Source: CBIFWW01 sp966186435 (lineage in GTDB: Bacteria > Pseudomonadota > Gammaproteobacteria > Enterobacterales > Enterobacteriaceae). From it: 8,003 nt of DNA. The notes beneath the pieces were generated by a model. That model did not search any database. It worked only from the letters and a program-made list of their open reading frames with translations, and was not told where the DNA came from. Position 1 is the first letter of the stretch. Each line of letters starts with the position of its first letter. Position numbers and translations under genes: made by a program. Shown here in pieces: positions 7,544-8,003 of the stretch. Where the stretch lies: the NCBI GenBank assembly GCA_966186435.1, contig CBIFWW010000147.1, positions 1 through 8,003 of the forward strand. Direction: 5' to 3'.

Positions 7544-7550
7544 TTCCTTT
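7544..7550 (-). promoter_or_regulatory. Ribosome binding site fixing the TTG start of the adaptor gene
   Basis: On the minus strand AAAGGAA ends seven bases before TTG at 7536. No ATG or GTG occurs nearby in the frame, so this site decides the start. Confidence 0.75.
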
Positions 7551-7596
7551 CAAATCAACCCTGGTTATTTTTACCAAGAGTATTTTCCTGTATCAT

Positions 7597-7636
7597 AAAA
7601 AAACCTTGCTCAACCAATAGTGACTAAGCAAGGTTT
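7597..7636 (-). terminator. Terminator or attenuator between microcin precursor and exporter genes
   Basis: A perfect 10-bp stem, AAACCTTGCT (7601-7610) and AGCAAGGTTT (7627-7636), has a 16-base loop. Read on the minus strand it ends in seven T (7603-7597). It begins 28 bp after the precursor stop codon. It should end most precursor transcripts and let a minority run on into the export genes, giving much peptide and little exporter. Confidence 0.88.
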
Positions 7637-7664
7637 GATTACGTCATAACTTAATCAATGCGTA

Positions 7665-7898
7665 TTATCGAGCGCGGGAGAAACCCTTAAAGAACCCAGA
7701 TAAGGTTGGGTTTGCCTGCCAGCGCTTTTGAATGCCTCGAGTAATTGCACCGAAGAACCCAGAGATCAGGCCCGGCAATTCTTTACGAATGTTTGAAAAA
7801 GCTGATCTTACATTTTTAGCACCTTCAGAGTTGATTACGGAGCTAAAATCAAAGCCGCCGCCAACCATTTCCATTTCTTTCTTATTAATTTCTCTCAT
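7665..7898 (-). CDS. Class II (double-glycine) microcin precursor, core sequence not recognised
   Basis: The gene encodes 77 residues. The start is ATG 7898-7896, with GGAG (7908-7905) six bases upstream. The first 15 residues, MREINKKEMEMVGGG, are a typical double-glycine leader. Like the colicin V leader it has M1-R2, hydrophobic residue 4, Glu8, hydrophobic residues 9 and 12, and Gly14-Gly15, so cleavage is expected after Gly15. The predicted mature peptide has 62 residues (codons 7853-7668) and starts FDFSSVINSE. It has no Cys, so no disulfides, and no Ser-rich C-terminus, so it is not of the siderophore-linked class IIb. With 10 Lys/Arg against 3 Asp/Glu it has a net charge near +7. It has eight Phe and seven Gly, a single Trp, and ends SRAR. 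SGFF occurs twice, 21 residues apart. Hydrophobic and basic residues alternate as in amphipathic helices, suggesting membrane attack, but target and receptor cannot be read. The CvaA/CvaB-type exporter genes follow on the same strand. The frame is open upstream to the window edge, but any longer start would bury the leader. The function is inferred from leader and context. Confidence 0.87.
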   Translation of the reverse strand: MREINKKEMEMVGGGFDFSSVINSEGAKNVRSAFSNIRKELPGLISGFFGAITRGIQKRWQANPTLSGFFKGFSRAR

Positions 7899-7904
7899 AA
7901 CAAT

Positions 7905-7908
7905 CTCC
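7905..7908 (-). promoter_or_regulatory. Ribosome binding site of the microcin precursor
   Basis: GGAG on the minus strand lies six bases before ATG 7898-7896. It selects the start that gives a canonical leader over the upstream in-frame ATGs at 7994, 7970 and 7910. Confidence 0.8.
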
Positions 7909-7938
7909 ATTTGTTTTACTACCGAGTAAGATGCGGTT

Positions 7939-7950
7939 GATAATTTTATC
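7939..7950 (-). promoter_or_regulatory. Palindrome overlapping a possible -10 box of the microcin precursor promoter
   Basis: GATAATTTTATC is a perfect inverted repeat (5-bp arms, two-base centre). On the minus strand it contains TAAAAT (7948-7943), five of six matches to TATAAT, placed for a leader of about 35-40 bases. No good -35 is seen 16-18 bp upstream. The arms resemble half of a Fur box (TGATAAT), and iron control through Fur is known for colicin V genes, but the spacing does not fit the full Fur consensus. Confidence 0.35.
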
Positions 7951-7967
7951 GCCACACATCGATGAAC

Positions 7968-7999
7968 CATATATACCGCATATATACATGCCATATATA
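7968..7999 (-). repeat. Three direct repeats of TATATATG upstream of the microcin precursor
   Basis: On the minus strand TATATATG occurs at 7999-7992, 7986-7979 and 7975-7968, with start-to-start distances of 13 and 11 bp. All three lie on roughly one face of the helix just upstream of the putative promoter. They could bind a regulator, act as an AT-rich UP-type element, or be chance in AT-rich DNA. Confidence 0.4.
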
Positions 8000-8003
8000 A
8001 GGA

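Noticed and set aside
7938..7951. Canonical Fur box at the microcin promoter
   Set aside because: The two halves abut with no spacer and the right half matches only in part. I keep it as a palindrome of unknown use.
7899..7994. N-terminal extension of the microcin precursor from an ATG at 7994
   Set aside because: The extra 32 residues come from the AT-rich repeat region. The ATG at 7898 has its own GGAG and yields a canonical double-glycine leader, which must be N-terminal to be cut by the C39 peptidase.

Overview
The window looks like chromosomal DNA from a Gram-negative enterobacterium (Enterobacterales, probably Enterobacteriaceae). The evidence is a TynA-type periplasmic copper amine oxidase that closely follows the enterobacterial proteins as I remember them, an enterobacterial-type Hcp, and a CvaA/CvaB-type microcin exporter. 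It is not E. coli K-12: gene order and the end of the amine oxidase differ. I cannot name the genus. The amine oxidase gene is visibly GC-rich, while the hcp end and the microcin end are AT-richer, so two accessory patches appear to flank a metabolic gene.

Layout. Bases 1-147 hold the 3' end of a small membrane-protein gene. It is followed by hcp (175-654, +), which encodes a tube protein of the type VI secretion system and ends in a clear terminator. A 300-bp regulatory gap carries two FeaR-like boxes, a CRP-like site and alternative hairpins around the next ribosome binding site. Next is tynA (981-3419, +), complete and with every catalytic and copper-binding residue in place, but interrupted by one in-frame TAG at 1335-1337 where homologues have Gln. 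It also has an unusual Ala/Pro-rich C-terminal tail. A strong terminator follows, then an unrecognised 95-residue protein with one C-terminal membrane segment (3600-3887, +).

The right-hand 3.8 kb is a minus-strand class II microcin module. In order of transcription it has a double-glycine precursor (7898-7665), a hairpin terminator, a HlyD/CvaA-type adaptor (7536-6262, TTG start), and a CvaB-type ABC transporter with an N-terminal C39 peptidase (6269-4173, overlapping the adaptor by 8 bp), closed by a hairpin at 4140-4164. The peptidase should cut the 15-residue leader, and adaptor plus ABC protein plus TolC (encoded elsewhere) should export a 62-residue peptide. That predicted peptide is cysteine-free, strongly cationic and Phe-rich, contains an internal SGFF repeat, and resembles no microcin I can recall. 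It is the best candidate here for something undescribed. No immunity gene can be identified; it probably lies just beyond base 8003.

Together the window shows one contact-dependent antagonism component (Hcp) and one diffusible one (microcin) on either side of an aromatic/primary-amine catabolic gene that seems to have been recently inactivated.
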